A stretch of DNA of 46,526 nt from Nitrospirota bacterium (GCA_021828805.1 JAJZCZ010000006.1:1-46526), one strand, 5' to 3'; counted from the stretch's first letter, positions 26,771 through 36,175 are shown. Numbers and translations are program-made. Notes: generated by a model not told the origin, from the sequence alone.

Positions 26771-27064
26771 ATGAGCCTGCAGACCCTTCGCTTTCGTGTG
26801 ACCGGCCGGGTTCAGGGAGTGGGATTTCGGGCCTATGTGAGGACAAGGGCCCTGGAGATGGGGGCGACCGGGGTGGTTGCCAACTGCCCTGACGGGTCGG
26901 TGCAGGGGACCATCACGCTTTCGGAGGGCCTTCTCCCTTTGTTTCAGGAGGCCCTTCGTACCGGTCCCCCCGGAGCCCGTGTCGATGCTCTGGAAATAGA
27001 GGCGGCGGACCCTTTCCCGGGAGGCGTGGGAGAGGGGTTCCGAATCGAAAAGGATTGTCTGTGA
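26771..27064 (+). CDS. acyP: Acylphosphatase
   Basis: A 97-residue protein with the acylphosphatase signature [18 protein letters not shown], containing the phosphate-binding loop and catalytic Arg, and NCPDGSVQG, where the family has the catalytic Asn (N.PDGSVE). It hydrolyses acyl phosphates such as carbamoyl or 1,3-bisphosphoglycerate in vitro; its cell role is unclear in most bacteria. No strong ribosome binding site precedes ATG 26771. Its 3' end overlaps the sigma factor gene by GTGA. Confidence 0.92.
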   Translation: MSLQTLRFRVTGRVQGVGFRAYVRTRALEMGATGVVANCPDGSVQGTITLSEGLLPLFQEALRTGPPGARVDALEIEAADPFPGGVGEGFRIEKDCL

Positions 27065-27984
27065 GCGAGAGATTTTCCGACGATGCCGGAGAGGTTGAGC
27101 CGATGGCGGACTCTCCGGCGGAAGGTGTTTCCGGTGATGTCGGCTCCCTGGCCCTCTATCTCCGGACTCTCCGCGACTATCCCCTGCTGACGGCCTCGGA
27201 GGAGGTCGATCTGGCGCGGAAGATCGCGGCCGGAGACGTTGATGCCAGGGAGAGGATGATTCTCTCCAATTTACGTCTTGTTGTGATGATCGCCAAGCGC
27301 TACGCGGGCCGAGGCCTTCCCTTTCCGGACCTCATCGAAGAAGGCAACCTGGGGCTGATGAAAGCGGTCGACCGCTATGATCCGGAGAAGGGCTTCCGGT
27401 TCAGTACCTATGCCTCCTGGTGGATCCGTCAGGCCATCGAGCGGGCGGTGATCAATCTGGGACACATGATTCGCCTTCCTGTCCACATGAGGGAAAAGGT
27501 GAACCGCTATCTTGCTGCGGTTGAGCATATGGTCTCCTCCGGAAAGGAGCCAGACTCCCCGGAGGCGGCCCGGAAGGCGGGGCTGACCGTGGAGGAGTTC
27601 GAGTCGCTCTATCCTCTGATCGCTTCCACAATCTCGCTTGATGCTCCTGTGGGAGAGCAGGAGGAGAGCACCCTCAAGGATCTTCTGGGAGATCCGGAGG
27701 CCGCCTCCCCGCTTGATGTTGTCTCCCGGAGGGAGGAGGGGCGGGAGCTCGAGGAGGCTCTGACGATTCTCCGTCCAAGGGAGCGGGATATCCTCTTCCT
27801 CCGGTTCGGGCTGTCGGGGGAGGACCCCCTGACACTTGATGAAATTGGCCGGCGCATGGGGATCACCCGGGAGCGGGTCCGCCAGATCGAGGCGGTGGCC
27901 CTCTCCAAGATGAGAGCCTATATCGACGACGCCCGTCCTTTTGCATCCCCGCAGAGTCCGACGCCTTCCCGCCCTCCCCGATAG
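27061..27984 (+). CDS. Sigma-70 family RNA polymerase sigma factor, group 2 (RpoS-like)
   Basis: A 307-residue sigma factor with regions 1.2 ([20 protein letters not shown]), 2 ([59 protein letters not shown]), 3 ([10 protein letters not shown]) and 4 ([20 protein letters not shown]). It lacks the long region 1.1 and the insert of primary RpoD, so it resembles RpoS/SigB-type alternative factors. GTG 27061 is chosen because AAGGA (27050-27054) is six bases upstream; TTG 27055 is the alternative. It follows acylphosphatase directly and precedes apt. Confidence 0.9.
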   Translation: MSERFSDDAGEVEPMADSPAEGVSGDVGSLALYLRTLRDYPLLTASEEVDLARKIAAGDVDARERMILSNLRLVVMIAKRYAGRGLPFPDLIEEGNLGLMKAVDRYDPEKGFRFSTYASWWIRQAIERAVINLGHMIRLPVHMREKVNRYLAAVEHMVSSGKEPDSPEAARKAGLTVEEFESLYPLIASTISLDAPVGEQEESTLKDLLGDPEAASPLDVVSRREEGRELEEALTILRPRERDILFLRFGLSGEDPLTLDEIGRRMGITRERVRQIEAVALSKMRAYIDDARPFASPQSPTPSRPPR

Positions 27985-28050
27985 GGGAGGCAGAGGGCCT
28001 GTTCCCAATCTTCCCCTGAGGGGGAATTCTGTCCGAGAGGAGACCGGTTC

Positions 28051-28575
28051 ATGGATTTTGGAAAATACGTTCGCACAGTCCCTGACTTTCCCAAAAAAGG
28101 GATTCTCTTTTATGACCTTATGCCCCTCTTCGGCTCCTCCGAGGGCTTCCCTCGCCTGATCGAGACAATCGCCGCCTCCTACCGGACGGAGAAGCTGGCC
28201 CATGTGGTGGGGATTGAGGCCCGGGGCTTCATCGTCGGGGCGGCCCTGGCCAACCTTCTGGGTGTCGGCTTTGTGCCCATCCGCAAGAAGGGCAAGCTTC
28301 CCGGAGAGGTCCGGGAGCTCTCCTATGCCCTGGAGTATGGCCAGGACACCATTGCCATCCAGGACGGCGCCATCGCGAAAGGGGCCAAGGTTCTTCTGGT
28401 GGATGATCTCTTGGCGACCGGCGGAACCGCCAAGGCAGCCCTGGACCTCCTCGGTCAGGTGGGGGCGAATGTCGTCGAGACGTATTTTGTGGCGGAACTG
28501 GTGGGTCTCGGGGGCCGTGACCGGCTGTCCGGACGCAAGATCCGCTCCCTTTTGACCTACCATGTGACGGAGTAG
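28051..28575 (+). CDS. apt: Adenine phosphoribosyltransferase
   Basis: A 174-residue purine salvage enzyme converting adenine and PRPP to AMP. The N-terminal VPDFPKKGILFYDLMPLF, EARGFIVGAALA, RKKGKLPGEV and the PRPP loop VLLVDDLLATGGTAKAAL are diagnostic. ATG 28051 follows GAGGAGA. It lies 66 bases after the sigma factor gene and 4 bases before the YciI-like gene. Confidence 0.97.
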   Translation: MDFGKYVRTVPDFPKKGILFYDLMPLFGSSEGFPRLIETIAASYRTEKLAHVVGIEARGFIVGAALANLLGVGFVPIRKKGKLPGEVRELSYALEYGQDTIAIQDGAIAKGAKVLLVDDLLATGGTAKAALDLLGQVGANVVETYFVAELVGLGGRDRLSGRKIRSLLTYHVTE

Positions 28576-28579
28576 CTCC

Positions 28580-28891
28580 ATGGGCGCCGCGGACCATTTT
28601 TTTGTCGTTCATGTGATCTATCTTCGGCCCTTTTCCGAGATTGATCCTCTGGTCGCCCCTCACCGTGAGCATCTTGACCGTCTGGTGGCGGACGGGCACC
28701 TGCTTCTCTCCGGTCCGCTCGTTCCCCGTACCGGAGGTCTTTTGCTCATGCGGGCCTCCGGGCGGACTGTCATTGAGGGCATGCTGGCCGAGGATCCCTA
28801 TGCCCGGGCTCAGGTGGCACGCTACGAGGTGCTGGAATTTTCTCCGGTAAAGTTCAGTGACGAGCTCCGGGCTGTCTTTGGAGGGGGGTAG
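28580..28891 (+). CDS. YciI-like (YCII domain) protein
   Basis: A 103-residue single-domain protein of the YCII/ferredoxin-like fold: FFVVHVIYLRPFSEIDPLVA, then PHREHLDRLVADGHLLLSGP with the conserved His, and DPYARAQVARYEVLEFSPV. The His in HREHL and the Asp in EDPYA correspond to the paired residues thought to act in YciI enzymes. The function is unknown in most members. GGAG lies seven bases before ATG. Confidence 0.8.
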   Translation: MGAADHFFVVHVIYLRPFSEIDPLVAPHREHLDRLVADGHLLLSGPLVPRTGGLLLMRASGRTVIEGMLAEDPYARAQVARYEVLEFSPVKFSDELRAVFGGG

Positions 28892-28927
28892 CCCTCCCCC
28901 GCCGTCCCCAATCGCTGTCGGGGCTCC

Positions 28928-30256
28928 GTGAAACGCTCCACTCTCAGGGGCCTCGGCCCGAAGGGGTTGGCCCTCGGGTTTTTTACCCCCCTGCTTTCCT
29001 CGATTCTCGGAGAGCTGCGCGGGGGACTCCTGAGCCGCACGCTGGCCCAGGCTCCCTTCGTGGGTCTTCTTTCCGCCTATGCCATCAGCCAGTTCAGTGA
29101 GGGCATGACCCAGACGGCCCTCACCTGGATTGCCTTCCAGATCCGACATGGTGATGTCTCCCTGGTGGGGCATATCGGGGTGATCCAGACGGTCGTCCCT
29201 TTTCTGGTACTGATTCCGGCAGGCCTCTTGGTTGATCTCCTTCCCCGGCAGGCCCTTCTTGCCGCACTGAATCTCTTCAAGGGGGCCACTTACTCCCTGA
29301 TCCCCATTCTTGCCCTCTTTGCTCCTGTCGGAACCGACTCCCTGATCATGATTGTTGTGACGACAGCCGTCTTCTCGGCCGCCGTGGGTCCGGCTTTCAA
29401 TGCTTCTGTTCCCGAGTTCGTTCCCCGGGACCGTCTTGAGCATGCCAATGGATGGATACAGATTGCCGGGCAGGGGGGCTATCTTCTGGGTCCGCTTTCG
29501 GCGGCGGGGCTGCTTTTGTTCCTTCCCGCTCCCTGGCTTCTGGTGGCCTCCGGGGCAGGGTTTGCCCTGTCGGCCTTTCTGTTTGTCCTGATCTCGCCGT
29601 CTCTGCCGGTTGCGAAGAGGGATCGCTCAAAAGGCGGGGAGGGAGGGTTGCGAGGCCACCTGGCTGGCTTCAAGGTAACGGGTCGCATCCTTCTCCGCAG
29701 CCCGCTGCTCCTCTTTGCCACCTTCCTGCTGGTTCTCTTTGCCCTCTTCAATGCTCCGATGTCGATGGTCTTTCCCCTTCTGTCCTCCCAGATCTTCCAT
29801 GCCCCCCCCTCCTTCTATGCGCTTCTGTCAGGCGCCTACTTTGTGGGAAGCTTTTTGGGGGGGATCTTCCTGATCGGGCGCCGGCTTCCCAAACCGATTC
29901 ACATGATCCTCGCCGGAATGCTGCTGGCCGGGGTTTCCTTTATCCTCATTCCCAGGTTGCCCTTCGAGTGGGCCGGTGTGACCCTGCTGCTTCTGGCCGG
30001 ACTCGGGCTTTCCTGGATCCAGCCCCTGGTCCTGACCCGCTTCCAGCAAATTGTTCCGGGGGAGAGTCTGGGGCGATTTCTGTCCCTGGCGATGTCGCTC
30101 TTCCTGCTGGCGGCGGTGGCCGGAATTCAGGGGGGCACCCTCTACCTCCATCACTCTCCCGTGACCTCTTTTCTGAAACTGGGCGGGACGCTTCTCCTCG
30201 TTATCGCCCTTCTCTTGTTACCTTTCGTAACACTCTTTCGCTCCCGCCTGTCCTGA
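28928..30256 (+). CDS. Major facilitator superfamily transporter
   Basis: A 442-residue protein with about 12 membrane helices and the MFS loop LLVDLLPRQALLAALNLFKG between helices 2 and 3. The N-terminal 38 residues before AYAISQFSEGMTQTALTWIA are longer than usual. It resembles the EntS/MFS_3-type exporters that carry siderophores or drugs; the substrate is not inferable. GTG 28928 has only a weak ribosome binding site. It is followed after 178 bases by a second, related MFS gene. Confidence 0.85.
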   Translation: MKRSTLRGLGPKGLALGFFTPLLSSILGELRGGLLSRTLAQAPFVGLLSAYAISQFSEGMTQTALTWIAFQIRHGDVSLVGHIGVIQTVVPFLVLIPAGLLVDLLPRQALLAALNLFKGATYSLIPILALFAPVGTDSLIMIVVTTAVFSAAVGPAFNASVPEFVPRDRLEHANGWIQIAGQGGYLLGPLSAAGLLLFLPAPWLLVASGAGFALSAFLFVLISPSLPVAKRDRSKGGEGGLRGHLAGFKVTGRILLRSPLLLFATFLLVLFALFNAPMSMVFPLLSSQIFHAPPSFYALLSGAYFVGSFLGGIFLIGRRLPKPIHMILAGMLLAGVSFILIPRLPFEWAGVTLLLLAGLGLSWIQPLVLTRFQQIVPGESLGRFLSLAMSLFLLAAVAGIQGGTLYLHHSPVTSFLKLGGTLLLVIALLLLPFVTLFRSRLS

Positions 30257-30434
30257 AAGGATCCATCGCGGCGCCCTTTCCGGGACAGCCCTCTCCTTAG
30301 GGACGAACCTTGTTCCGCCCTCCCGGCCGCTGGCCCAGTTCTTGCTGCTAGCAACATGAGAAAAGTCCGGATTCATGATCCGGAGCTCTCTTCTTCGGCC
30401 AGTGGTCGAATTGAAACCCACAGGAGCGGACTCC

Positions 30435-31778
30435 ATGTCCTTTGCCATCCACCTCAAAGCCTCTCGAGACTTGCTCACCGAGCGCAATTTTGGACTTCTC
30501 CTCCTGGGACAGCTTGTCAGCCAGCTGGGGGAGAATCTCAACAAAGTCGCTCTGCTGTGGTTTGTCTACCTCTTCACCCGGAGTGCGGAGGCGATGATCG
30601 TGGTGGGGGTTCTCCAGACACTGCCTCCCATGCTGTTTTTCTGGGCCAACGGGGTTCTGCTCGACCGTTACCCCAAACGGCGGACAATGATCATGGTTGA
30701 CGCTGTAAGGGGATTGCTGGTGCTCCTTATTCCCGCCCTGTATCTCCAGCATGCGCTGACACTGCCGGTGCTCTATCTCCTGGTTTTTCTCGTGGCCACT
30801 GCGAGCGGGATCTTCGGTCCGGCGCTCTATTCGGTCATTCCCCTCATGGTGGCGGAGCCGCGTCGGGTCTCGGCCAATGCCCTCATGCAGACCACCGGCC
30901 AGGTGGGAACGCTGGTGGGGCCGCTCCTGGGAGGTCTTCTTTCAGCCTTCTACAACCCGGTCTTTGTGATGGTCATCAATGGCGTGACCTTTCTGGTGTC
31001 CGCCCTCTTCCTCCTGGCGATTGCCATCCGTGAGATTCCCGATCCGGAGATTCCCCCTGTTCCGGGTCTTTCCGGTGTCCTCTTTGAGGTCCGGGAGGGG
31101 ATTCGCTTCATCTTTTCCAACAACCCCCTCTTTTTAGGCCTCTTTATCATCATGACCCTCTACGGGGTTATCAGCGGGCCGGTCTCCCTTCTCCTGCCCG
31201 TCCTGTCGAAGACCGTCCTGCATTCCGGAGCGAATGGATTCGGGATGCTCCTTTCCGCCTACGGGGTCGGAATGCTCCTCTCTTCGATCCTCCTTACGGT
31301 GCGACCTCCGGACAATCTCTTTCGCTGGATTTCCGGCGGATTCCTCGCCGGAGGAGCGGCCATGCTCCTTCTGGCCGGAAGTTCGCATATGGCGGTGGAC
31401 CTGATCCTGATGATGCTGTTCGGGATGGCGGTCTCCGTGGTCAATCCGCTCGCGCATACCCTCATGCAGAACAATGCCCCCTCCCGAATGCTCTCCCGGG
31501 TTCTCACCACGATGAGCCTGGGTTTTCTGGGGGGAGCTATTGTAGGGATGGTGGGGCTCCCCGGCCTGGTGGCCCGCATGGGCATTCTCCCCGTGCTGGC
31601 CATTTTGGGGGGTGTGCTGGTCCTCTCCTGGGGCGCGGTCAACATGATTGAGGCCGGGTGTCGGGAGGGGTCGGCCTGCGGCTCGGCTCTTTCCCGGCTC
31701 TGGACGTTTTTTGGAGTGCTGCCGTCGCCGGCCCGTCAGTCCGGCTCCGAAGCCTCCGTTAAAGGAGAGAAGCTGTGA
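30435..31778 (+). CDS. Major facilitator superfamily transporter, second of a tandem pair
   Basis: A 447-residue MFS protein with about 12 membrane helices. LLGQLVSQLGENLNKVALLW begins helix 1, LLDRYPKRRTMIMVDAVRGL is the 2-3 loop, and ALMQTTGQVGTLVGPLLGGL matches the same position in its neighbour (GWIQIAGQGGYLLGPLSAAG). The two are probably diverged paralogues. ATG 30435 with AGGAG at 30422-30426 is preferred over an upstream start at 30375. The end overlaps the GT4 gene by 4 bases, so sugar or compatible-solute transport is possible but unproven. Confidence 0.85.
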   Translation: MSFAIHLKASRDLLTERNFGLLLLGQLVSQLGENLNKVALLWFVYLFTRSAEAMIVVGVLQTLPPMLFFWANGVLLDRYPKRRTMIMVDAVRGLLVLLIPALYLQHALTLPVLYLLVFLVATASGIFGPALYSVIPLMVAEPRRVSANALMQTTGQVGTLVGPLLGGLLSAFYNPVFVMVINGVTFLVSALFLLAIAIREIPDPEIPPVPGLSGVLFEVREGIRFIFSNNPLFLGLFIIMTLYGVISGPVSLLLPVLSKTVLHSGANGFGMLLSAYGVGMLLSSILLTVRPPDNLFRWISGGFLAGGAAMLLLAGSSHMAVDLILMMLFGMAVSVVNPLAHTLMQNNAPSRMLSRVLTTMSLGFLGGAIVGMVGLPGLVARMGILPVLAILGGVLVLSWGAVNMIEAGCREGSACGSALSRLWTFFGVLPSPARQSGSEASVKGEKL

Positions 31779-32863
31779 AGGTTGCCCTCGTATCGACCCC
31801 GTTTGTCAGTGTGCCGCCAAAGAAGTATGGCGGGACGGAGCTCTTTTTGTACCATTTGGCTGAAGGTCTTGTGGATCGTGGCCATGAGGTGGTTCTTTTC
31901 GCCACGGGAGACTCCCGCACACGGGCCAACCTCGAATTCACCTTTCCTGCAGCCCGCTGGCCCATTGTGGGGCGCGACGAGCATATCCATCTCGCCTTTG
32001 CCGCCAAACGCATCCTCGAGCGAAAAGACATCGATGTCGTTCACTGGCAGTCGCCGGTTTCTCTTCCGTATGCTTCCATCGCAGGTGTGCCGGCGGCGGT
32101 GACATTGCACCATGCCAGGACAAACGAGTTTTCTGAGATTTATCGCCATTACTCCGAGAATCATTATGTGGCGATCAGCCATTCCCAGCGGGCCCAGGAG
32201 CTCCCCCTTCCGCTCTTTTCCGTCGTTCACCACGGACTCGATCCAGGGGCCTACCCGCCCTCCTACGAGGTGGGGCGCTATGCCGCCTTCCTGGGCCGTC
32301 TGGCCCCTGAGAAGGGACCCGACAGCGCCTGCCGTGTTGCGATCCAGGCCAGGATGCCTCTTCATATCGGTGGAGCGGTTCATCCCTGCGACACCGGCTT
32401 TTACAACGAGACGCTCCGGGAACTCATGGCTCACCCGGAAATTCACTGGCTGGGACAGGTGGACCACCTTCAGAAGGTCTCGCTTCTCCAGGGAGCCCGC
32501 GCCCTTCTCGTTCCCATCCGATGGGAGGAGCCCTTTGGGCTTGTCATGATCGAGGCCATGCTGTGTGGTACGCCCGTTATCGCCTTCAAGCGTGGAGCGG
32601 CGGCCGAGCTTGTCGAAGACGGCGTGACCGGCTTCCAGGTTGACAGTGAGGCCGAGATGGCCGAAATTCTCGCCGGCAAGATTTCCTCTATCGACCGGGA
32701 GGCCTGCCGGGCACGGGCCGTCGAGCTCTACTCCACCCGGGTGATGGTGGACGGCTATGAGCGGATCTACCGCCAGATTCTTGACCGGTCACGTTCGGCC
32801 GGCATGCCGGGACGGTCGGACCGGACCTCCCCGGCCTCCCCTCTCCTTTCTGAGGTGCGCTGA
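31775..32863 (+). CDS. GT4-family glycosyltransferase
   Basis: A 362-residue retaining glycosyltransferase of the GT-B fold. N-terminal KYGGTELFLYHLAEGLVDRG is the GG loop typical of family 4. The donor-binding motif EEPFGLVMIEAMLCGTPVIA carries the E-x7-E pattern. It uses an NDP-sugar donor; donor and acceptor are unknown. GTG 31775 overlaps the preceding MFS gene and has AGGAGAG upstream. It is followed by otsA with a TGATG overlap. A link to trehalose or glycoside osmolyte synthesis is inferred from context. Confidence 0.88.
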   Translation: MKVALVSTPFVSVPPKKYGGTELFLYHLAEGLVDRGHEVVLFATGDSRTRANLEFTFPAARWPIVGRDEHIHLAFAAKRILERKDIDVVHWQSPVSLPYASIAGVPAAVTLHHARTNEFSEIYRHYSENHYVAISHSQRAQELPLPLFSVVHHGLDPGAYPPSYEVGRYAAFLGRLAPEKGPDSACRVAIQARMPLHIGGAVHPCDTGFYNETLRELMAHPEIHWLGQVDHLQKVSLLQGARALLVPIRWEEPFGLVMIEAMLCGTPVIAFKRGAAAELVEDGVTGFQVDSEAEMAEILAGKISSIDREACRARAVELYSTRVMVDGYERIYRQILDRSRSAGMPGRSDRTSPASPLLSEVR

Positions 32864-34449
32864 TGACTCCCTCCTCCCTGGCCCTGCTTGATGATCCTCA
32901 TTCCGCGGACAACCTCTCCGGATCACCGGATATTGCCGGTCTCAGGGGGCCGGAAGACCTGGTCCGGTTCTACCGGGAGGCGGCGGGAACCGCTCCGCTT
33001 CTCGTGGTGACCAACCGGGAGCCTGTGGTCTGGAAGGGGGAGGGATGTCTCTCTCTTCCGCCTGGCGGGGTCAGCCAGACCATTCATCGCCTTCTCTCCC
33101 GGACCGGGGGGCGCTGGATTGCGCTCCGGGATTCCGGGGGGCCGGACGGGCTCCGGGTTCCCGGTGATGAGGGAGATCCGGGCTATCGCCTCGATCGCAT
33201 GGAGATCCCTCCGGCCCTTATGGAAGGGCACTATGCGGGCTTCTCGAATGGCGTGCTCTGGCCGTTCTTCCATGACGAGCCCTCCCGTATTTCCGGGTCG
33301 GTGGAGGACCTTGTGGCCTACCGGGAGGTCAACCGGCGGGTGGCAGCGCGGGTGCTTGAAAGCCTGCGCGAGAGCTCTCCCTCCCTTGTCTGGGTCCACG
33401 ACTATCAGATGGCCCTGGTGGGTCGCGAGATGCGCCGGTCGGGCAGTGCGCTTCCCCCTCTTGCTTTTTTCTGGCACATTCCCTGGGTGGAGACGCCTGT
33501 GAGTGGGGGTATTCCCCGCTGGCTCGGCGAGATTGTCACCGGACTTCTCTCCTATGACCAGGTCGGCTTCCAGACAGAGCTCTACCGGGACCGTTTTCTC
33601 GAGACCGTCTTTGCCCTGTTCGGCTCCCGCGCCTCCTGGGACGGAGAGACATTGTCGGTGGCAATGGAGGGCGGCATTCGCCGGATCCACCCCGGCGTCT
33701 TTCCCATCTCGATCGACCCCGACCACTTCCGGATGATGGCCCGGGATCCGGCCAACACCCTTCGGGCCCGCCTCTTTCTCTCGGACCTCGGCCTCGATGA
33801 GAAGCGCGCTCCGGGAGGCTACCTCATCTCCGTCGACCGGCTGGACTACTCCAAGGGCTTTCTCGAGCGTCTCGACATGCTCGAAGCCCTCTATGCGTTA
33901 GATCCCAGCCGGCTGGGCCGGCTCTCGTTGCTCCAGGTGGCGCCTTCCACCCGTCTGTCGGTCGATGCCTATCGCCGGTACGCGGAGGCCGCTGAGAGTC
34001 GGGCGGCCGAGCTCAACCGCCGCTACGCGAAAGGAGACTGGAGGCCGGTTGTGACCGTTTCCCGCTCTCTTGATCCCTCGCTTCTGGCGCCTCTCTACAA
34101 CCTCTCCCGGGGGTGTCTGGTCACCGCGACCCGCGACGGGATGAATCTTGTCGCCAAGGAGTTTCTGGCTTCTCAGGACGGAGGCGGCTCCCCGCTCTTC
34201 GTCAGCCGCCACACCGGAACGGCGATGACGATGGAGGGGCTCTCCCTTGTCGATCCGGCCGATCCGGCCCTTTCTGCCCGGATGATCCATGAGGGGCTCA
34301 TTCTCGACCCCCGGAGGGTGGAAAAAAAGAATCGTGAAGCGCTGGCCTTTCTTCGGGAGCACAATGTCTACCGGTGGATGGCATCGAATCTTGTCCGTCC
34401 CCTTCTTTCCGCCTCTTCCCGCTCCGGGACTCTGGCACGTCCCGCCTGA
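32863..34449 (+). CDS. otsA: Alpha,alpha-trehalose-phosphate synthase (GT20)
   Basis: A 528-residue GT20 enzyme making trehalose 6-phosphate from an NDP-glucose and glucose 6-phosphate. Diagnostic motifs are LVVTNREP, GFSNGVLWPFFH, VWVHDYQMALV, FFWHIPWVETP (usually FFLHIPFP), DQVGFQTE, SVDRLDYSKGFLERL and TRDGMNLVAKEFLASQ. The HIPW variant and loop differences leave glucosylglycerol-phosphate synthase, a close relative, as an alternative. It overlaps otsB by TGATG. The N-terminal 40 residues before the catalytic fold are extra compared with E. coli OtsA. Confidence 0.88.
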   Translation: MTPSSLALLDDPHSADNLSGSPDIAGLRGPEDLVRFYREAAGTAPLLVVTNREPVVWKGEGCLSLPPGGVSQTIHRLLSRTGGRWIALRDSGGPDGLRVPGDEGDPGYRLDRMEIPPALMEGHYAGFSNGVLWPFFHDEPSRISGSVEDLVAYREVNRRVAARVLESLRESSPSLVWVHDYQMALVGREMRRSGSALPPLAFFWHIPWVETPVSGGIPRWLGEIVTGLLSYDQVGFQTELYRDRFLETVFALFGSRASWDGETLSVAMEGGIRRIHPGVFPISIDPDHFRMMARDPANTLRARLFLSDLGLDEKRAPGGYLISVDRLDYSKGFLERLDMLEALYALDPSRLGRLSLLQVAPSTRLSVDAYRRYAEAAESRAAELNRRYAKGDWRPVVTVSRSLDPSLLAPLYNLSRGCLVTATRDGMNLVAKEFLASQDGGGSPLFVSRHTGTAMTMEGLSLVDPADPALSARMIHEGLILDPRRVEKKNREALAFLREHNVYRWMASNLVRPLLSASSRSGTLARPA

Positions 34450-35288
34450 TGGGGGATCTGCCCCGTCTCTCTTTTCGGGATCCCCTGGAGCTGGGCCGTC
34501 GCCCGGCTCTCTTTCTGGACTTTGACGGAACCCTGGTTCCGATCTCCTCCCGCCCCTCCGATGTCCACCTTTCCGAAGAGCACGCCCGGCTTCTCGGCCT
34601 CCTCGCCGGGACATGTCCCACCTTTGTCATCTCCGGCCGGGGAGAGGCCGATCTCCTGGCGAGACTTCCCGCAGTGGCGCTGGCCGGTGTTTCCGCCGAC
34701 CATGGGGCGGTCCGGATTCTCGCGGGGGAACGCCATCTCCACCCGGAGGCGGAGCGGGCCCGGGAGGGGCTTCCCGACCTGTCGGTCCGCGTCCGGGAAG
34801 AAATGGAGGCCATCCCCGGAGTTCTGGTCGAGGGGAAGGAGTTCAGCCTGTCAATCCACTACCGGCTGATGGCGCCGGAGCAGATCGGGGAGGCGCGGGA
34901 ACGTCTTGAGAGAATTCTCGCGGAGTCTGTCGGCAGGGAGGGCGGGCCCGGGCTTCGAATCAGCGAAGGGAAAAAAGTGTGGGAAATCCGTCCGGCCCGG
35001 GGGGTGACGAAGGAAGAGTCGCTGGACTTTTTTCTCGACTGGCTCTCGGCAGGAGCCATGGGATCTGACGCGTACTTTCCTGTGATGGCCGGGGATGACA
35101 CCACCGATCTGGCGGCGGTCAACCGGGCCCGGGCCCGGGGTGGAATCGGCATCTGGGTGGGATCGCCCCCCCCGGGTCTTGATCCCGGGGCCACCGTTCT
35201 TGCCTCTCCGGAAGAGCTTTGGGCGGCACTTCGCACGCTTCTTCCGGATCCGCTTCCTGCGTCTCCGGGAAGGGGGGGGAGGCTCTAG
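34449..35288 (+). CDS. otsB: Trehalose-6-phosphate phosphatase (HAD family)
   Basis: A 279-residue phosphatase of the HAD superfamily. ALFLDFDGTLVPI holds the nucleophile Asp, VISGR the second motif, and MAGDDTTDLAAV the metal-binding acidic pair. It removes phosphate from trehalose 6-phosphate made by the preceding gene. The ATG at 34449 is the last base of the otsA stop (TGATG), a reinitiation arrangement. The stop TAG overlaps the stop of the convergent rmlD-like gene within the palindrome CTAG. Confidence 0.9.
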   Translation: MGDLPRLSFRDPLELGRRPALFLDFDGTLVPISSRPSDVHLSEEHARLLGLLAGTCPTFVISGRGEADLLARLPAVALAGVSADHGAVRILAGERHLHPEAERAREGLPDLSVRVREEMEAIPGVLVEGKEFSLSIHYRLMAPEQIGEARERLERILAESVGREGGPGLRISEGKKVWEIRPARGVTKEESLDFFLDWLSAGAMGSDAYFPVMAGDDTTDLAAVNRARARGGIGIWVGSPPPGLDPGATVLASPEELWAALRTLLPDPLPASPGRGGRL

Positions 35289-36175
35289 AGGCCGCTTCGG
35301 CGAAGGTAGTCTGCGAGGGCGCTCTCAAGGCTTCGCAGCGCCAGTCCGTTTTGCCGGGCCTTGTCGTTCGACAGGACGGAGTAGGGAGAGCGGGGGGCCG
35401 GGGGATGATAATCCCGGAGGGAGACGGGACTCAGGTCGGCCTTGGTCTTTGTTATCTCGAAGATCATTCTGGCGAAGTCGTACCAGGTTGTCCGGCCGGC
35501 GTTTGTCAGGTGGTAGAGTCCCGGGGGATGGCGGTCGAGAATGAGCGTCCAGAGGGCCTCCGCGAGATCCCATGTAGCGGTGGGGCCGACATGGCAGTCG
35601 TCGATAACCTTCAGGGGGCGACCCGCCCGGGCGGCCGTGAGCATTGTGGTGACGAAGTTGCCCCCTTTCTGCCCCGAGCCTTTTCCCCCGTAGAGACCGC
35701 ACGTTCGGACTACGGTGGCCCGCTCCCAGGTGGAGAGGACCAGTCGTTCCCCGGTCGCCTTGGAGAGTCCGTAGACCGAGAGTGGCCGCGGGCAGGTCTC
35801 TTCGGAGTAGGGGATCTGCTCCCGCTCGTTGATGCCTCCGCTCATGACATAGTCGGTCGAAAAGTGAAGCAGGGCGGATCCGGCCTCCCGGCAGGCCCGG
35901 GCCAGCTCCCCCGGAAGAAAGGCATTCATCTCGAAACATGGCCGCATCTCTGTCTCGGCCCGGTCGACGGCATTGTAGGCGCTGGTATTGATGACGAGAT
36001 CGAACCGTCTCTCCCTGATCTTTTGGAGGGAGTGGGGATCGGTCAGGTCGAAATCGGGGCGGTCGAGGGGGGTGATCGCGACGGGGTGCCGTCCCTCCAG
36101 CGGGGCCCGGGCCAGAAGATCGGAGCCCAGCTGTCCCCGGGAGCCGATAAGTCCGATGGTCATGGGAGCTGACAT
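35285..36175 (-). CDS. rfbD: dTDP-4-dehydrorhamnose reductase-like protein (RmlD family)
   Basis: A 296-residue extended short-chain dehydrogenase. GLIGSRGQLGSDLLAR is the NAD(P)-binding Gly-rich motif, VINTSAYNAVDRAE is characteristic of RmlD, FSTDYVMSGG carries the Thr, and YGLSKATGE is the catalytic YxxxK. RmlD reduces dTDP-4-keto-L-rhamnose to dTDP-L-rhamnose for surface polysaccharide. RmlA, B and C are not in the window, so a different sugar substrate is possible. ATG 36175 has AAGGA six bases before it. Confidence 0.85.
   Translation of the reverse strand: MSAPMTIGLIGSRGQLGSDLLARAPLEGRHPVAITPLDRPDFDLTDPHSLQKIRERRFDLVINTSAYNAVDRAETEMRPCFEMNAFLPGELARACREAGSALLHFSTDYVMSGGINEREQIPYSEETCPRPLSVYGLSKATGERLVLSTWERATVVRTCGLYGGKGSGQKGGNFVTTMLTAARAGRPLKVIDDCHVGPTATWDLAEALWTLILDRHPPGLYHLTNAGRTTWYDFARMIFEITKTKADLSPVSLRDYHPPAPRSPYSVLSNDKARQNGLALRSLESALADYLRRSGL

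Noticed and set aside
26286-26846. Minus-strand frames across the tRNA (26286-26846 and 26477-26725)
   Set aside because: They translate the antisense of tRNA-Pro (for example [15 protein letters not shown] and [14 protein letters not shown]). Such peptides are a familiar false annotation; the tRNA is real.
27271-29443. Long minus-strand frames at 27271-28581 and 28229-29443
   Set aside because: They are antisense to the sigma factor, apt, YciI-like and MFS genes, all of which carry family motifs.
35219-36172. A 317-codon plus-strand frame opposite the RmlD-like gene
   Set aside because: The minus-strand protein has the GxxGxxG and YxxxK motifs; the plus-strand translation has none.
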